Counted from the first letter of the stretch, positions 1-7,722 are shown. The stretch: 18,960 nucleotides of DNA from JBBCJT01 sp037190665 (GCA_037190665.1 JBBCJT010000241.1:1-18960); one strand, 5' to 3'. The notes: generated from the letters alone by a model not told the origin. Translations and numbers: made by a program.

Positions 1-1068
1 GTGGTGACCCGGCCCTTCGACTTCGAGGGCATGAAGCGCCGCCGCGCGGCCGATGCGGGCATCGAGGACCTGCAGCAGTACGTCGATACGCTGATCGTGA
101 TCCCGAACCAGAACCTGTTCAGGCTCGCCAACGAGAAGACCACCTACATGGAGGCCTTCAAGATGGCGGACCAGGTTCTCTACATGGGCGTCCGCGGCGT
201 GACCGACCTGATGATCAACCCGGGCCTGGTCAACCTCGACTTCAACGACATCCGCACCGTGATGGCCGAGATGGGCAAGGCCATGATGGGCACCGGCGAG
301 TCCGAGGGCGACGAGCGCGCGATCCGCGCCGCGGAGGCCGCGATCAGCAACCCGCTGCTGGAAGACACGTCGATGAAGGGCGCGCGGGGTGTGCTGATCA
401 ACATCACCGGCGGCCTCGACATGACGCTGTTCGAGGTGGACGCGGCCGCCAACCGCATCCGCAGCGAGGTGGACGACGACGCCAACATCATCTTCGGCTC
501 GGCGGTGGACGAGAACATGAACGGCCGCGTCCGCGTGTCCGTGGTCGCCACCGGCATCGCGACCGCGGCGGCGGAGATGCCGCGTCCGAAGCTGGTCGCC
601 GTCGGCGGCGGGGCGGCGGTCGCCCAGACGGTGCCGATGACGCAGGCCGCGCCGGCCGCCCAGCCGCGCACTGTGCTGGCGGCGGTGGCGCAGGCCGCGC
701 CGCAGCAGAGCCCCGCGGTCGCCCCGCCGGTCGTCGCCGAGGCGCCCGCGCCGGCCCCGATGCCCGCCCCGGTCGAGATCGCGGCGCGGACGGTCGACGT
801 GGCGGCCGAAATGGCGCCCCCGGTCATGCATCAGCATGCCGAGGAACCGGCTCCCGGGCCGCGCGGAGCACGGGGACTGTTCGGCATCGCCACCGGCCTG
901 ATCCGCCGCGCCCCGCTCGCGCCCGCCACACCGGCGCCGACGATGCCGACCGCCCGGGTCGAGCCGGCGCTGGATGCGGACGCCCCGCGCCCGGCCCAGC
1001 GCCGCGCCGCCGCGTCCGACGAACTGAGCCTGGAGATCCCGACCTTCCTGCGCCGCCAGACGAACTGA
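1..1068 (+). CDS. ftsZ: Cell division protein FtsZ, 5'-truncated by the window edge
   Basis: This is the tubulin-like GTPase that polymerises into the division ring at midcell. The N-terminal GTP-binding half, with the GGGTGTG signature, lies before the window, so the first GTG is an internal valine codon and not a start. The visible part, numbered from base 1, begins at the TRPFDFEG stretch. It contains NQNLFRLANEKTT and the synergy loop that completes the GTPase site of the neighbouring subunit (N78, D80, D83 in NLDFNDIR). It continues through the C-terminal subdomain to about residue 185. An Ala/Pro-rich linker of roughly 150 residues follows, then the conserved C-terminal peptide LEIPTFLRRQTN that binds partners such as FtsA. 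The position before lpxC fits the end of an alphaproteobacterial division cluster. Identity is secure. Confidence 0.97.
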   Translation: MVTRPFDFEGMKRRRAADAGIEDLQQYVDTLIVIPNQNLFRLANEKTTYMEAFKMADQVLYMGVRGVTDLMINPGLVNLDFNDIRTVMAEMGKAMMGTGESEGDERAIRAAEAAISNPLLEDTSMKGARGVLINITGGLDMTLFEVDAAANRIRSEVDDDANIIFGSAVDENMNGRVRVSVVATGIATAAAEMPRPKLVAVGGGAAVAQTVPMTQAAPAAQPRTVLAAVAQAAPQQSPAVAPPVVAEAPAPAPMPAPVEIAARTVDVAAEMAPPVMHQHAEEPAPGPRGARGLFGIATGLIRRAPLAPATPAPTMPTARVEPALDADAPRPAQRRAAASDELSLEIPTFLRRQTN

Positions 1069-1082
1069 CACGGGCGGCATGG

Positions 1083-1107
1083 CCTGTGGGGGGACATCCC
1101 CCACAGG
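1083..1107 (+). terminator. Perfect 10-bp hairpin just after ftsZ
   Basis: The arms CCTGTGGGGG (1083-1092) and CCCCCACAGG (1098-1107) are perfect inverted repeats around a five-base loop, 14 bases after the ftsZ stop. No T-run follows. It may therefore be a 3'-end stabilising or Rho-assisted structure rather than a classical intrinsic terminator. The hairpin is seen directly; its role is inferred. Confidence 0.45.
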
Positions 1108-1116
1108 TGGTGCGGG

Positions 1117-1163
1117 CCCTCATCCCGGCCCTCTTCCGCCTGCGGGAGAGGGTTAGGGGAGGG
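1117..1163. repeat. Dispersed-repeat-like imperfect palindrome
   Basis: An inner stem pairs CCCTCTTCCG (1129-1138) with CGGGAGAGGG (1143-1152) with one G-T pair around a four-base loop. Outer arms CCCTC (1117-1121) and GAGGG (1159-1163) extend it. The pattern CCCTC...GGGAGAGGGTTAGGG...GAGGG resembles a short intergenic palindromic element found in many copies in GC-rich proteobacterial genomes. Only one copy is visible here, so its repeat status is from memory of the motif and not shown by this window. Confidence 0.5.
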
Positions 1164-1326
1164 CTCGGCAGCGAACCAGCCGGCGCACGGCGGCGCCTGC
1201 GAACCCCTGCCCATGCCTCTTTTCATTGGAAGAGAACGCATCCGTAGGTTCGTTTGACGGCTACGCGCGATAACTCGAACTCAACCGAAAACTGACGCGC
1301 ATGCTGCCCGCGCGGCGACCCTCGGG

Positions 1327-1358
1327 GCCTCCCATCCGCAAGGACGGAGGCTTCGGTT
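1327..1358 (+). terminator. Possible hairpin with short T-run upstream of lpxC
   Basis: GCCTCC (1327-1332) pairs with GGAGGC (1346-1351). TCC (1335-1337) can pair with GGA (1342-1344) inside it around a GCAA loop. The stem is followed by TTCGGTTTT. This could be a weak intrinsic terminator or attenuator in the lpxC leader. The internal mismatch and the short, interrupted T-run keep confidence low. Confidence 0.3.
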
Positions 1359-1398
1359 TTGGTGCGCTGCAGCGAAACATGGCGGGAAAAAGGCGCCG

Positions 1399-1410
1399 AA
1401 CCGGCCGGTT
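1399..1410. promoter_or_regulatory. Perfect 12-bp palindrome upstream of lpxC
   Basis: AACCGGCCGGTT is a perfect palindrome directly followed by TTT, about 90 bases before the lpxC start. It could be a binding site for a dimeric regulator. No regulator can be named from the sequence, and CCGG-rich palindromes arise easily by chance at this GC content. Confidence 0.25.
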
Positions 1411-1430
1411 TTTACTCTACGATCAGTCAC

Positions 1431-1457
1431 TTGCCGTGAAATAGTCGGAAATATTCA
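1431..1457 (+). promoter_or_regulatory. lpxC: Weak promoter-like pair before lpxC
   Basis: TTGCCG (1431-1436) and TATTCA (1452-1457) lie 15 bases apart in one of the few AT-richer stretches, about 40 bases before the lpxC start. The spacing is shorter than the usual 16-18, so this is only a candidate. Confidence 0.2.
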
Positions 1458-1498
1458 TTGACTTCCTCGGCGCCGCTGGCGGCCGTAGCTTTCGCTCC

Positions 1499-2458
1499 AT
1501 GATGCCGAGCGCAACTCCTGACCACGCCAGCCTGCCGGGCACGCAGCGCACCCTGCGCGCGCCCATCGGCTGTACCGGCGTCGGCATCCATACCGGCCGC
1601 AAGGTTAACCTGACCTTCAAGCCTGCCGGGATCGACACGGGCATCCGCTTCCGCCGCACCGACCTGTCCGCCGAGGTGCCGGCCCGCTTCGACCGCGTGG
1701 TCGATACGCGGCTGTGCACCGTGCTCGCGCCCGAAGGCCGGCCGGAAGCCCGGATCGGGACGGTCGAGCATGTGATGGCCGCCCTCGCGGCCGCCGGCAT
1801 CGACAATGCGGTGGTGGAGCTGGACGGGCCCGAGATCCCGATCCTCGACGGGTCGGCGGCCCCCTTCCTGTTCCTGATCGGCTGCGCCGGCGCCGTCGCG
1901 CAGGATGCGCCGCGCCGCGGCATCCGCATCCTCCGCCCGGTGCGCGTGACCGATGGCGACGCCTCCGTGGAGCTGCTGCCGGCCGAGGTGTCCGCGCTGG
2001 AAGCGACGATGACGATCAGCTTCGCGGCCCCGGCGATCGGCACCCAGCACGCGACCGTCAGCCTCGCCTCGGACGCGTTCCGCCGCCGTGTCGCCCAGGC
2101 CCGCACCTTCGCGATGGCGGCCGAGATCGCCCAGCTCCGCGCCGCCGGCCTGGCCCGCGGCGGCAGCCTCGCGAACGCCGTGGTCGTGGACGGTGACAGG
2201 ATCTTGAACCCCGGCGGCCTGCGGCTGAAGGACGAATTCGCCGCGCACAAGCTGCTGGACGTGGTGGGCGACCTCGCGCTCGCCGGCGCGACGATCCTGG
2301 GCCGATTCGTGGGCCGCTGCTCCGGCCACGCCCTGAACAACCGCCTGCTGCGGACGCTGTTCGCCGATCCCTCCGCCTGGTGCTGGACCACCAGCGCCGC
2401 GGAACCCGCCACGCCGCGCCTGCCTTACGCCGCTGCCGCCGCCGCGCCCGCGGCCTGA
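1499..2458 (+). CDS. lpxC: UDP-3-O-acyl-N-acetylglucosamine deacetylase LpxC
   Basis: LpxC is the zinc enzyme that removes the acetyl group from UDP-3-O-acyl-GlcNAc in the cytoplasm, the committed step of lipid A synthesis. The 319-residue product starts its conserved core with QRTLRAPIGCTGVGIHTG. It carries the catalytic TVEHVMAAL (E90, zinc ligand H91), the second zinc motif AAHKLLDVVGDL (H250, D254) and the general-acid histidine in SGHALNNRLL (H277). Length is close to the usual 300-305 residues plus a short Ala-rich tail. ATG codons stand at 1499 and 1502 with no clear Shine-Dalgarno, so the exact start is uncertain by one codon. The gene lies between ftsZ and bamD, as is common in alphaproteobacteria. 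Identity is secure. Confidence 0.97.
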   Translation: MMPSATPDHASLPGTQRTLRAPIGCTGVGIHTGRKVNLTFKPAGIDTGIRFRRTDLSAEVPARFDRVVDTRLCTVLAPEGRPEARIGTVEHVMAALAAAGIDNAVVELDGPEIPILDGSAAPFLFLIGCAGAVAQDAPRRGIRILRPVRVTDGDASVELLPAEVSALEATMTISFAAPAIGTQHATVSLASDAFRRRVAQARTFAMAAEIAQLRAAGLARGGSLANAVVVDGDRILNPGGLRLKDEFAAHKLLDVVGDLALAGATILGRFVGRCSGHALNNRLLRTLFADPSAWCWTTSAAEPATPRLPYAAAAAAPAA

Positions 2459-2484
2459 TCCGCGCCGATCGCATGAAGGCGGCC

Positions 2485-2512
2485 CTTTGCGGGGCGGGCG
2501 GCGTGGTATAGC
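2485..2512 (+). promoter_or_regulatory. bamD: Candidate promoter for bamD
   Basis: CTTTGC (2485-2490) and TATAGC (2507-2512) are 16 bases apart in the 81-base gap between lpxC and bamD. The -10-like box ends 27 bases before the bamD ATG. Similar CTAGA or TATAG boxes lie at comparable distances before two other genes in the window. Low confidence because the -35 match is poor. Confidence 0.3.
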
Positions 2513-2539
2513 AGCGCCGCGAAAGGGACGGTTTGCCCG

Positions 2540-3370
2540 ATGATGCTGCGCCTGCTGCTCGTTCTCTGCCTGGTCGTCTTCGCCGCGTGCTCCTCCAGCG
2601 ACGATTCGCTGGATCCGCAGCGCCCGGACGGCATTCCGCCTAATGCCTCGCCCGAGCTGATCTACAACGCCGGCGTCGATGCGATGCAGACCGAGCGGTA
2701 TGCGCGCGCGGCGGCGCTGTTCGACCTCGTCGAGCGCGAGCACCCGTATTCAACCTGGGCGGTCAATGCGCGGCTGATGGCGGCGTATGCGGAGTACGAG
2801 CGCAACAACTACACGGAGGCAATCGGATCGCTGGACCGCTTCATCCAGCTCCATCCGGCGCATCCGAACATCGCCTACGCGTACTATCTGCGGGCGCTGT
2901 CCTATTACGAGCAGATCGCGGACGTGCAGCGCGACCAGCAGGGCACGGCGAGCGCGATGTCCGCGCTGCAGGAAGTGGTGAACCGCTTCCCCGACACGGC
3001 CTATGCCCGTGACGCCCGGCTCAAGATCGACCTCGCGCGCGACCATCTCGCCGGCAAGGAGATGGTGGTCGGCCGCTGGTATCAGCGCCAGCGCCTCTAC
3101 ACCGCCGCCCTTGGCCGCTTCCGCCGCGTGCTGGAGGATTACCAGACCACCAACCACGTCCCCGAGGCGCTGCACCGGATGACCGAGATCTACCTCGCGC
3201 TCGGCCTCACGGACGAGGCACGGAAGACGGCATCGGTGCTCGGCTACAACTTCCCCGGCAGCGAATGGTACCAGGACAGCTACGCCCTGCTGGTCGAGGG
3301 TGCGGAGCCCGCCCCCGTGCAGCGCGGCTTCATGGAGCGCACCTGGGACAGCGTGTCCTCGATCTTCTGA
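2540..3370 (+). CDS. bamD: Outer membrane assembly lipoprotein BamD (ComL/YfiO)
   Basis: BamD is the essential lipoprotein of the BAM complex, which folds beta-barrel proteins into the outer membrane. The 276-residue product has a short lipoprotein signal peptide with lipobox F14-A15-A16-C17, so Cys17 should be lipidated and the protein anchored facing the periplasm. The rest is a string of TPR-like helical repeats beginning ASPELIYNAGVDAMQTERYARAA. It includes the typical FDLVEREHPYSTWAVNARLM and the segment with tyrosine pairs IAYAYYLRALSYYEQI. Length is somewhat above the E. coli protein (245). A purine-rich AGGGA at 2524-2528 lies 11 bases before the first ATG (2540); a second ATG at 2543 is equally possible. 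recN starts four bases after the stop, so the two are probably cotranscribed. Confidence 0.95.
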   Translation: MMLRLLLVLCLVVFAACSSSDDSLDPQRPDGIPPNASPELIYNAGVDAMQTERYARAAALFDLVEREHPYSTWAVNARLMAAYAEYERNNYTEAIGSLDRFIQLHPAHPNIAYAYYLRALSYYEQIADVQRDQQGTASAMSALQEVVNRFPDTAYARDARLKIDLARDHLAGKEMVVGRWYQRQRLYTAALGRFRRVLEDYQTTNHVPEALHRMTEIYLALGLTDEARKTASVLGYNFPGSEWYQDSYALLVEGAEPAPVQRGFMERTWDSVSSIF

Positions 3371-3374
3371 TCGC

Positions 3375-5051
3375 ATGCTGCAGTCGCTGTCGATCCGCGA
3401 CGTGGTGCTGATCGAGCGGCTGGACCTTGCCTTCGGCCCCGGCCTTGCCGCCCTGACCGGGGAGACCGGGGCGGGCAAGTCGATCCTGCTGGACAGCCTC
3501 GGCCTCGCGCTCGGCGCGCGGGCGGAGGCGGGGCTGGTCCGCGCGGGCGCGGGCCAGGCCATCGTCGTGGCGGGCTTCGCGCCGGATGCCGCGCATCCCG
3601 CCTACGCGACCCTGGCTGAGCACGGCATCGCCGCCGAGGGCGAGATCGTGCTGCGCCGCGTGGTCGGCGCGGACGGCAAGTCCCGCGCCTTCGTCAACGA
3701 CGAGCCGGTGGGCGTGGCCCTGCTGCGCCGCGTCGGCGCGACGCTGGTGGAGGTGCAGGGACAGCACGATCAGGTCGGCCTCGCCGATGCCTCCACCCAC
3801 GCCGCGCTGCTCGATGCGTTCGGCGTGCCCGCGGCGGTGCGCACGCGCGTCGCCGCGGCGCACGCCACGCTGCGGCAGACCGTGACCGAGCTGGAGCAGG
3901 CGCGGGAGGCGATCGCGGCGGCGGCGCGGGAGGAGGAATGGCTGCGCCACGCCGTGGACGAGCTTGCCACGCTCGCCCCGGAGGAGGGCGAGGAGGACGC
4001 GCTCGCCGCCGAACGCCAGCGCATGCAGCAGGGCGAGCGCCGCGCCGAGGCGGTGGCCGCGGCGCTGGCCGAACTCACCCCGCGCGACCGCCGCAGCGCC
4101 TCGCCCGCGCAGGGCCTGCGCGCGGCGGCCCGTGCGCTGCAACGCCTGCCCGGCCCGCAGGACGAGGCCGCCCCCGCGCTCGCCGCCATCGAACGCGCCG
4201 AGGAAGCGGTCGCCGAGGCGGAGACGCTGCTTCAGCGCCTCGCCAACGATGCCGAGACCGATCCGCGCCGGCTGGAACAGACCGAGGAGCGGCTGTTTGC
4301 CCTGCGCGCCGCCGCGCGCAAGCACGCGGTGGCCGTGGTGGAACTGCCCGGCCTGCTGGCCTCCCTGCGCGAACGGCTCGCGGCGCTGGATGCCGGGGTG
4401 GACCGGATCGAGGCGCTGACCCGCCGTGCCGCGGAAGCCCGCGCAACCTATGCCGAGGCGGCGCGCGAACTGTCCGCCGCCCGCCGCGCGGCGGCCGCGA
4501 AGCTGGACAAGGCGGTGGCGAAGGAACTTGCCCCGCTGCGTCTCGACAAGGCCGTGTTCACCACCGAGATCGCCGCGCTGCCCGAAACCTCCTGGGGCGC
4601 ACACGGGGCGGACGCGGTGCAGTTCCTCGTCGCGACCAACCCCGGCCAGCCGGCGGGGCCGCTGGGCCGCATCGCCTCGGGCGGCGAGCTGTCGCGGCTG
4701 ATGCTGGCGCTGAAGGTGGTGCTGGCGCGCGGCTCCCCGGTGCCGACGCTGGTGTTCGACGAGGTGGACAGCGGCATTGGCGGTGCGACCGCGGCGGCGG
4801 TGGGCGAACGGCTCGCGCGCGTGGCCGACCGGTTGCAGGTGCTGGTGGTGACGCATTCGCCGCAGGTCGCCGCGCGTGCCGCGGTGCATTTCCGCGTCAG
4901 CAAGGCGGCCGCGAAGGGCAGCACCGCGACGCGGGTGGAGCGGCTGGAGGAAGCGGCGCGGCGGGAGGAGATCGCGCGCATGCTGGCCGGCGAGACGGTC
5001 ACCGACGCCGCGCGCGCCGCCGCCGACAGCCTGCTCGCGGCCGCGCCGTGA
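3375..5051 (+). CDS. recN: DNA repair protein RecN
   Basis: RecN is an SMC-like ATPase acting in double-strand break repair with RecA. The start at 3375 (MLQSLSIRDVVLIERLDL) gives 558 residues, matching the family's ~550; an in-frame ATG at 3300 lies inside bamD and adds unrelated sequence. Walker A is GETGAGKS (29-36). GQHDQ (129-133) is the family's Q-loop region. Residues of about 170-400 form a long Ala/Glu/Arg-rich coiled coil. The ABC signature ASGGELSRL is at 434-442, and Walker B with the D-loop is FDEVDSGIGG (461-470), followed by VVTHSPQVAARA. There is no clear ribosome binding site and only four bases separate it from bamD, so translation is probably coupled. Its GTG-starting neighbour overlaps its stop (GTGA). 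Confidence 0.96.
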   Translation: MLQSLSIRDVVLIERLDLAFGPGLAALTGETGAGKSILLDSLGLALGARAEAGLVRAGAGQAIVVAGFAPDAAHPAYATLAEHGIAAEGEIVLRRVVGADGKSRAFVNDEPVGVALLRRVGATLVEVQGQHDQVGLADASTHAALLDAFGVPAAVRTRVAAAHATLRQTVTELEQAREAIAAAAREEEWLRHAVDELATLAPEEGEEDALAAERQRMQQGERRAEAVAAALAELTPRDRRSASPAQGLRAAARALQRLPGPQDEAAPALAAIERAEEAVAEAETLLQRLANDAETDPRRLEQTEERLFALRAAARKHAVAVVELPGLLASLRERLAALDAGVDRIEALTRRAAEARATYAEAARELSAARRAAAAKLDKAVAKELAPLRLDKAVFTTEIAALPETSWGAHGADAVQFLVATNPGQPAGPLGRIASGGELSRLMLALKVVLARGSPVPTLVFDEVDSGIGGATAAAVGERLARVADRLQVLVVTHSPQVAARAAVHFRVSKAAAKGSTATRVERLEEAARREEIARMLAGETVTDAARAAADSLLAAAP

Positions 5052-5581
5052 GCGCGTGGGCGATCGGCCCGGCGCGGGAGGATGAGGCGGGGCAGGTGGC
5101 CGAGCTGATCAACGCCATCAACAGCATCGGCCCGTCCACGAAGCCGGTGGCGATGACGGCGGAGATCGTGCGCCGCGATCTGCTCGGCGAACGGCCGAGG
5201 GCGCGGCTGCTGGTCGCCCGTGAGGGCGCGGGAGATCCAGCCCGCCAGGGCGCGGGAGAACCAGTCCGCGAGGGCGCGCGGCTGCTGGGCTTCGCGACGG
5301 CGGGCACGATCTATGACGCGGAGCGCGCGGCGGAGGCATTCATGCTGCTGGACCTCTATGTCCGCCCGGAAGCGCGGCGGCGCGGCATCGCGCGTGCGCT
5401 GATGGCGGCGCTGGCGGCCGAGGCGGCCGCGCGGGAAGCTGGTTGCATCTGGTGGGGCGTCGATGACGGCGACGATGAAGCGATGGAATTCTACCGCGCC
5501 ATCGGCGCCGCATCCGAAGGCGGCTTCACCGGCATGATCCTGGCCGGGCCCTCTCTCGCTGCACTGGCACGGGCAGCATGA
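5048..5581 (+). CDS. GNAT-family N-acetyltransferase
   Basis: This is a GCN5-related acetyltransferase, using acetyl-CoA to acetylate an amine on an unknown substrate. The start is taken as GTG 5048, which overlaps the recN stop as GTGA and yields 177 residues, a normal single-domain size. The fold is recognisable from LLDLYVRPEARRRGIARALM, where R110-R-R-G113-I-A115 is the acetyl-CoA pyrophosphate-binding loop. The later segment IWWGVDDGDDEAMEFYRAIGA is the usual last strand and helix. Between LLVAR and LLGFATAG is an insertion made of a 24-bp tandem repeat (EGAGDPAR, QGAGEPVR, EGAR) that is probably a surface loop. The stop overlaps the ligA start as ATGA, placing the gene in a recN-ligA transcription unit. 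The substrate cannot be predicted. Confidence 0.87.
   Translation: MSAWAIGPAREDEAGQVAELINAINSIGPSTKPVAMTAEIVRRDLLGERPRARLLVAREGAGDPARQGAGEPVREGARLLGFATAGTIYDAERAAEAFMLLDLYVRPEARRRGIARALMAALAAEAAAREAGCIWWGVDDGDDEAMEFYRAIGAASEGGFTGMILAGPSLAALARAA
5222..5278 (+). repeat. 24-bp tandem repeat, about 2.4 copies, inside the GNAT gene
   Basis: Copy one is 5222-5245, copy two 5246-5269 (3 mismatches in 24), and a partial third copy is 5270-5278, all starting with (G/C)AGGGCGCG. The unit is a multiple of three and stays in frame, encoding eight-residue repeats EGAGDPAR and QGAGEPVR, then EGAR. This looks like slippage within a permissive loop. Confidence 0.9.
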
Positions 5582-7722
5582 GCACGCCGCGCGAGATACA
5601 GGTCGAGGCGCTGGACGAGGCGCAGGCGCAGGAAGAACTCGCCGCGCTGGCGCGCGAGATCGCGCATCACGACGCGCTTTATCACGGCAAGGACGCGCCG
5701 GAGATCAGCGACGCCGACTACGACGCGCTGGTCCTCCGCAACCGCGCGATCGAGGCGCGCTTCCCCGAGCTGATCCGCAGCGACAGCCCCTCCCGCCGCG
5801 TCGGCGCGGCCATCGCAGAGGGGTTCGCGAAGTCGCGGCATGGCGAGCCCATGCTCTCGCTCAACAACGTCTTCTCGGACGGGGAATTCGCCGAGTTCTG
5901 CGCCTCCATCCGCCGCTTCCTCGGCCTGAAGGCGGAAGAACCGCTGCCGTTCGTCGCGGAGCCGAAGATCGACGGGCTTTCCATCAACCTGCTCTACGAG
6001 AACGGCGCCTTCGTGAAAGGCGCCACGCGCGGCGATGGCACCGAGGGCGAGGACGTCACCCGCAACCTGCTGACGCTGCCGCCGGAGGTGCTGCCACGGC
6101 ATCTGCATGCGCCTTTCCCCGCGCGCATCGAGATCCGCGGGGAGGTGTTCATGGAGAAGGACGCCTTCCTCGCCTTCCGCGCCATGCAGGCGGCCGCGCT
6201 CGAGGAGCGGGAGGCGCGTCGCGGGCGCGGGGAGAAGCTCGGCGATGCCGTCGTCGTTCCCGCCAATCCGCGCAACGCGGCGGCGGGATCGGTGCGGCAG
6301 CTCGATCCGCGCATCACCGCATCGCGCCCGCTCAAGCTGTTCGCCTACGCGATGGGGGCCGCGAGCGAGGTGCCGGCGGACACGCATCATGGCTTCCTCG
6401 ACCGGTTGCAGCACTGGGGCTTCCAGGTGAACCCGCTGTCGCGACGGCTCGACAGCGAGGGCGAGGCCGCGGCGTTTCAGGCCAGCATGGGCGAGCAGCG
6501 CGCGACGCTGCGCTATGACATCGATGGCGTCGTCTACAAGCTCGACAGGATGGACTGGCAGCGCCGCCTCGGCTTCGTGGGGCGCGCGCCGCGCTGGGCC
6601 ACGGCGTGGAAGTTCCCCGCCGAACAGGCGACCACCGTGCTGGAGGCGATCGAGATCCAGGTCGGCCGCACCGGCGCGCTGACGCCGCGGGCGGTGATGC
6701 TGCCGGTGACGGTCGGCGGGGTCGTGGTGCGCCATGCCACGCTGCACAACGAGGACGAGATCGCGCGCAAGGACGTGCGCATCGGCGACACCGTCCTGCT
6801 GCAGCGCGCGGGCGACGTCATCCCGCAGATCCTCGGCGTGGTGCTGGAGAAGCGCCCGGCTGGCGCGAAGCCGTTCGTCTTCCCGACGACGTGCCCGATC
6901 TGCGGCAGCCACGCGATCCGCGACGGGGAGGACGTGGTGCGCCGCTGCACCGGCGGGCTGACCTGCCCCGCGCAGACGGTCGAGCGCCTGAAGCACTTCG
7001 TCTCCCGACGCGCGATCGATATCGAAGGGCTGGGCGAGGAGAACATCCAGCTCCTGTTCGACCGGGAGCTGGTGAGAAGTCCCGCCGACATCTACCGCCT
7101 GCACGAGCACCGCGATGCGCTGCTCGCGCTGGAAGGCTGGGGCGAGCGCAAGGTCGGCAAGCTGCTCGACGCCATCGACGCGCGCCGCAGCGTGCCGCTG
7201 GAACGCTTCATCTTCGGCCTCGGCATCCGCCGGATCGGCGAGCAGAACGCGAAGCTGCTCGCGCGCCACTATCACCGGCTGGACGAGCTGCGCGCGAAGA
7301 TGATCGCCGCGCATATCGTCGGATCCGAGGCGCGGGAGGAACTTGGTTCCATCCAGGGGATCGGGCCGGCCATCGCCGAGGAACTGGTCGAGTTCTTTGC
7401 CGAGCCGCGCAATCTCGCCACGCTCGATGCGCTCGCCGCCGGGATGACGGTGGAGGAAGCCGCGCGCACCGCGGAGGACACGCCGCTCGCCGGCAAGACC
7501 ATCGTCTTCACCGGCACGCTGGAGACGATGACCCGCGCCGAGGCCGAGGCGCGGGCCGAGGCGATGGGGGCCAAGGTCACCAAGAGCGTGTCGAAGAAGA
7601 CCGATTACGTCGTCGTCGGCGCCGATGCCGGATCGAAGGCGACCAAGGCGGCGGAAGCCGGTGTCACGATGCTGACCGAGGTGCAATGGCGCGAGATCGC
7701 GGGCTTCGACGCGCAAGGTTGA
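5578..7722 (+). CDS. ligA: NAD-dependent DNA ligase LigA
   Basis: LigA seals nicks in replication and repair using NAD+ as the AMP donor. The 714-residue protein shows the whole family layout. Domain Ia (DALYHGKDAPEISDADYDAL, about 25-50) binds the nicotinamide end. The adenylation domain has the AMP-accepting lysine K130 in EPKIDGLSINLLYE and then GDGTEGEDVTRN. An OB fold follows. A four-cysteine zinc finger uses C439, C442, C457 and C463, with helix-hairpin-helix repeats over about 480-620. A C-terminal BRCT domain starts near residue 635 (LAGKTIVFTGTLE). It is slightly longer than E. coli LigA (671). The ATG at 5578 overlaps the preceding stop as ATGA, with no strong ribosome binding site, suggesting coupling to the GNAT gene. 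Confidence 0.97.
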   Translation: MSTPREIQVEALDEAQAQEELAALAREIAHHDALYHGKDAPEISDADYDALVLRNRAIEARFPELIRSDSPSRRVGAAIAEGFAKSRHGEPMLSLNNVFSDGEFAEFCASIRRFLGLKAEEPLPFVAEPKIDGLSINLLYENGAFVKGATRGDGTEGEDVTRNLLTLPPEVLPRHLHAPFPARIEIRGEVFMEKDAFLAFRAMQAAALEEREARRGRGEKLGDAVVVPANPRNAAAGSVRQLDPRITASRPLKLFAYAMGAASEVPADTHHGFLDRLQHWGFQVNPLSRRLDSEGEAAAFQASMGEQRATLRYDIDGVVYKLDRMDWQRRLGFVGRAPRWATAWKFPAEQATTVLEAIEIQVGRTGALTPRAVMLPVTVGGVVVRHATLHNEDEIARKDVRIGDTVLLQRAGDVIPQILGVVLEKRPAGAKPFVFPTTCPICGSHAIRDGEDVVRRCTGGLTCPAQTVERLKHFVSRRAIDIEGLGEENIQLLFDRELVRSPADIYRLHEHRDALLALEGWGERKVGKLLDAIDARRSVPLERFIFGLGIRRIGEQNAKLLARHYHRLDELRAKMIAAHIVGSEAREELGSIQGIGPAIAEELVEFFAEPRNLATLDALAAGMTVEEAARTAEDTPLAGKTIVFTGTLETMTRAEAEARAEAMGAKVTKSVSKKTDYVVVGADAGSKATKAAEAGVTMLTEVQWREIAGFDAQG

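Larger units (their letters stand above)
1069..1498. other. 430-base ftsZ-lpxC intergenic region
   Basis: No convincing coding frame was found on either strand. The region holds, in order, the post-ftsZ hairpin, the dispersed-repeat-like palindrome, an AT-richer stretch (about 1215-1295), a hairpin with a short T-run (1327-1358), a perfect 12-bp palindrome (1399-1410) and a weak promoter-like pair before lpxC. It separates lpxC from the division cluster, so lpxC probably has its own transcription start. Confidence 0.7.

Noticed and set aside
1..3. GTG at base 1 as a start codon for FtsZ
   Set aside because: The sequence following it is the internal TRPFDFEG region of FtsZ; the GTP-binding N-terminus lies outside the window.
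3330..4889. 519-residue minus-strand frame opposite recN
   Set aside because: Shadow of the GC-rich recN codons; low-complexity Arg/Gly/His composition and no recognisable motif.
3938..5047. Upstream extension of the GNAT frame inside recN
   Set aside because: The extension is Arg/Gly/Ala shadow of recN; the GNAT domain needs only the part from GTG 5048.
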